DNA from: JAWLHA01 sp041690535
Lineage (GTDB): Bacteria > Pseudomonadota > Gammaproteobacteria > Thiohalomonadales > Thiohalomonadaceae
Direction of reading: 5' to 3'
DNA: 6,444 bases
NCBI GenBank assembly: GCA_041690535.1
Contig: JAWLHA010000124.1
Location: forward strand, 1 to 6,444
Below, piece by piece: positions 5,147-6,444 of this stretch. The translations under genes and the position numbers were made by a program. Position 1 is the first letter of the stretch. Each line of letters begins with the position of its first letter. The notes below the pieces were generated by a model, which saw only the letters and a list, made by a program, of their open reading frames with translations, ran no database searches and was not told the origin of the DNA.

Positions 5147-5833
5147 ATGGTCGACTGGGGGGGAATTGAAACGGTCTTGCTGGACATGGATGGCACCTTG
5201 TTGGACCTCCACTTCGACACTCACTTCTGGACCGAACACGTGCCTCTGCGCTACGCCCAGAGGCACGAAATGGCCGTTGAGGAGGCCAAGGCGTTGCTCT
5301 ATCCCCGTTTCCGGGCGGTGGAGGGCACCATCGATTGGTACTGCCTGGACTACTGGAGCCGCGAGCTGGGCCTGGAGGTGGCGCTGCTCAAGGAGGAGGT
5401 GGATCACCTCATTGCCATTCACCCCTATGTCCCCGAGTTCCTGGAGGCAGTGCGCAACAGCGGCCGGCGGGCGGTGCTCGTGACCAATGCGCACAACCGC
5501 AGTTTGGCGCTGAAGATGGAGAAGACCCGCCTCGCGGGCCACTTCGATGGCGTGGTCTGTGCCCATGACCTGGGCCTGCCGAAAGAGAATCCCGCCTTTT
5601 GGCCCCGTCTGCGCGAGCGGCTTCACTTCGAGCCGGCCACCACCCTGCTGGTGGACGACAGCCTCTCCGTGCTGCGTACGGCGCGGGGCTATGGCATTGG
5701 CTGGCTTCTGGCCGTTGCCCGGCCCGATACCCGGGCACCGGCCCGTGATCCCCAGGACTTCCTGGCCCTGGCAAGTTTCAAGGACTTGATGACGAACCTC
5801 ACCCCGCTCCGAAGCGTCTCTCCCAGCTCTTGA
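5147..5833 (+). CDS. yrfG: GMP/IMP nucleotidase YrfG (HAD family)
   Basis: This is a 228-residue HAD-superfamily phosphatase closely resembling E. coli YrfG, which dephosphorylates GMP and IMP to nucleosides. All four HAD motifs are visible: motif I DMDGT (13-17, nucleophile D13 and acid/base D15), motif II VTN (112-114), motif III lysine in LPKENP (144-149, K146) and motif IV LVDDS (168-172, D170 and D171). The alpha-helical cap contains WYCLDYWSRELGL (64-76), which is nearly identical to the E. coli protein. The ATG at 5147 follows a purine-rich GGAGTGGTGA and fits the family's N-terminus. It is divergent from the exported 241-aa gene across 41 bases. Its last 35 bases overlap the 3' end of the ykgJ-like gene on the opposite strand. 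Confidence in the family is high; substrate specificity rests on similarity. Confidence 0.92.
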   Translation: MVDWGGIETVLLDMDGTLLDLHFDTHFWTEHVPLRYAQRHEMAVEEAKALLYPRFRAVEGTIDWYCLDYWSRELGLEVALLKEEVDHLIAIHPYVPEFLEAVRNSGRRAVLVTNAHNRSLALKMEKTRLAGHFDGVVCAHDLGLPKENPAFWPRLRERLHFEPATTLLVDDSLSVLRTARGYGIGWLLAVARPDTRAPARDPQDFLALASFKDLMTNLTPLRSVSPSS

Positions 5834-6224
5834 ATCGCGCGCGGCAGTACTTCAGCAGGCTCTCATAGCCGTCGAAGAAGAGTTCAAATCCCTGCTCCGC
5901 CGGGGCGTCGTACTCACAGAAGTCATTGGTGTGGTTTCGACAGATGGTCGGGCGGCGGTCATAAATGCCGCAACGTCCGTCGGGCAGCAGATGGGTGCAT
6001 GGTGAGTTGAAGAGAAGAAACCACCCGTCCTCATCCTTATAGATTTGAACATCGCGATGGGAGACCTGCCATAGCAGGTGCTCGAAATCGTAGATGGATC
6101 GCGGTGTCTCGATGGCCTGGGTCACGTAGGTGCAGCACTTGCTGCCCGGGCACAGGCTGCACTTGTTTTCCGGCGTGACCACCACCTCCGGTGCCGCGGT
6201 TTTCGGTTTCGCGCGTTCGGCCAT
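5799..6224 (-). CDS. YkgJ-family cysteine-cluster protein
   Basis: This encodes 141 residues of the YkgJ family (CxxCxxxxCC type), annotated as putative zinc- or iron-sulfur-binding proteins of unknown function. Nine cysteines are present: C22, C25, C30 and C31 in CSLCPGSKCC; C76, C85 and C95 in the block from PCTH to RRPTICRNH, which includes the family signature CxIYDxRPxxCR; then C103 and C127. No signal peptide or membrane segment is seen, so it should be cytoplasmic. The frame is open to 6362, but I choose the ATG at 6224. The extension is of atypical composition, while MAERAKPKTAAPE followed by the cysteine cluster fits the family. The ribosome binding site is weak. The gene ends 35 bases inside yrfG on the other strand; a group II intron begins about 125 bases upstream of its start. 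Confidence 0.88.
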   Translation of the reverse strand: MAERAKPKTAAPEVVVTPENKCSLCPGSKCCTYVTQAIETPRSIYDFEHLLWQVSHRDVQIYKDEDGWFLLFNSPCTHLLPDGRCGIYDRRPTICRNHTNDFCEYDAPAEQGFELFFDGYESLLKYCRARFKSWERRFGAG

Positions 6225-6311
6225 ATGAAGTCTCAGGCGAATTCGACCCCAGATGTTAGCAGATTCGTGCCTGTGAGCGGGTCGTTTACCTGATCTGACC
6301 CAGGGTGAACC

Positions 6312-6346
6312 CATACTAACGTCACGGTCGCTCTTGGGTAAGTATG
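6312..6346. repeat. Inverted repeat beside the intron insertion point
   Basis: CATACTAAC (6312-6320) pairs with GTAAGTATG (6338-6346) at 8 of 9 positions around a 17-base loop. It ends directly before the predicted 5' end of the group II intron. It could be the hairpin that some intron classes use as target, or an operator in the upstream region of the ykgJ-like gene. Confidence 0.45.
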
Positions 6347-6349
6347 CGT

Positions 6350-6444
6350 GTGTGCCGGGCATGGCACGTATCTACGCAGGTGAAAGTCCTGCGGCCAGGT
6401 TTTCGCAGAGCCGAAGGCTAGGGAAACGGCAAGGGCGTCACCGC
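6350..6444 (+). mobile_element. Group II intron, 5' end (truncated by window)
   Basis: From about 6350 the sequence begins GTGTGCC, fitting the group II intron 5' consensus GUGYG, and runs through features of bacterial intron domain I. These are the short stem GTGCC-GGGCAT-GGCAC (6352-6367), the conserved hairpin CGCAGG-TGAAAGT-CCTGCG (6375-6393), and the block AGCCGAAGGCTAGGG with its following AAACGGCAAGGGCG. The start could be 6348 or 6350 because of a GTGTGTG run. Such introns usually encode a reverse transcriptase/maturase further in, which would lie to the right of this window. Identification rests on the recalled pattern of the conserved 5' RNA, not on a covariance search. Confidence 0.75.

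Noticed and set aside
5045..5626. A 193-codon open frame on the minus strand
   Set aside because: It is antisense to yrfG, which carries all four HAD motifs.

Overview
GC-rich chromosomal DNA, most likely from a gammaproteobacterium. The indicators are a DUF3579 protein (a beta/gammaproteobacterial family), a CysQ-NudE-YrfG group whose proteins closely resemble the Escherichia coli enzymes, and short conserved small proteins of a kind I associate with sulfur-oxidising or Ectothiorhodospiraceae-like lineages. The genus is inference only.

Layout. Bases 1-274 are non-coding: two inverted copies of a dRS3-like repeat (ATTCCC-N8-GGGAAT) and a run of 12 G. A DUF3579 gene follows on the minus strand, with a good sigma70-type promoter that carries a small palindrome. 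On the plus strand come an AI-2E/PerM-family membrane protein (827-1948), an unrecognised 78-aa protein (2046-2282), a 368-base gene-free stretch with hairpins and an operator-like palindrome, and a cysteine-rich 62-aa protein (2651-2839). On the minus strand, transcribed leftward from about 5105, are an unrecognised exported 241-aa protein, NudE and CysQ, which look like one transcription unit. Divergent from it across only 41 bases is yrfG (5147-5833, plus). It overlaps tail-to-tail by 35 bases with a YkgJ-type cysteine-cluster protein on the minus strand (5799-6224). The right edge (about 6350-6444) is the 5' end of a group II intron that continues out of the window.

Functional theme. NudE (ADP-ribose, Ap3A and NADH cleavage), CysQ (PAP to AMP) and YrfG (GMP/IMP to nucleoside) are all nucleotide house-cleaning enzymes. 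CysQ also supports sulfate assimilation by removing PAP. The exported 241-aa protein at the head of the nudE-cysQ unit has no recognised role and is the main unexplained gene. Most of the window looks like ordinary core chromosome. I see no convincing new multi-gene system. The more interesting signals are regulatory (the palindrome upstream of the 62-aa gene, and the divergent promoter) and mobile (the dRS3-like pair and the group II intron).
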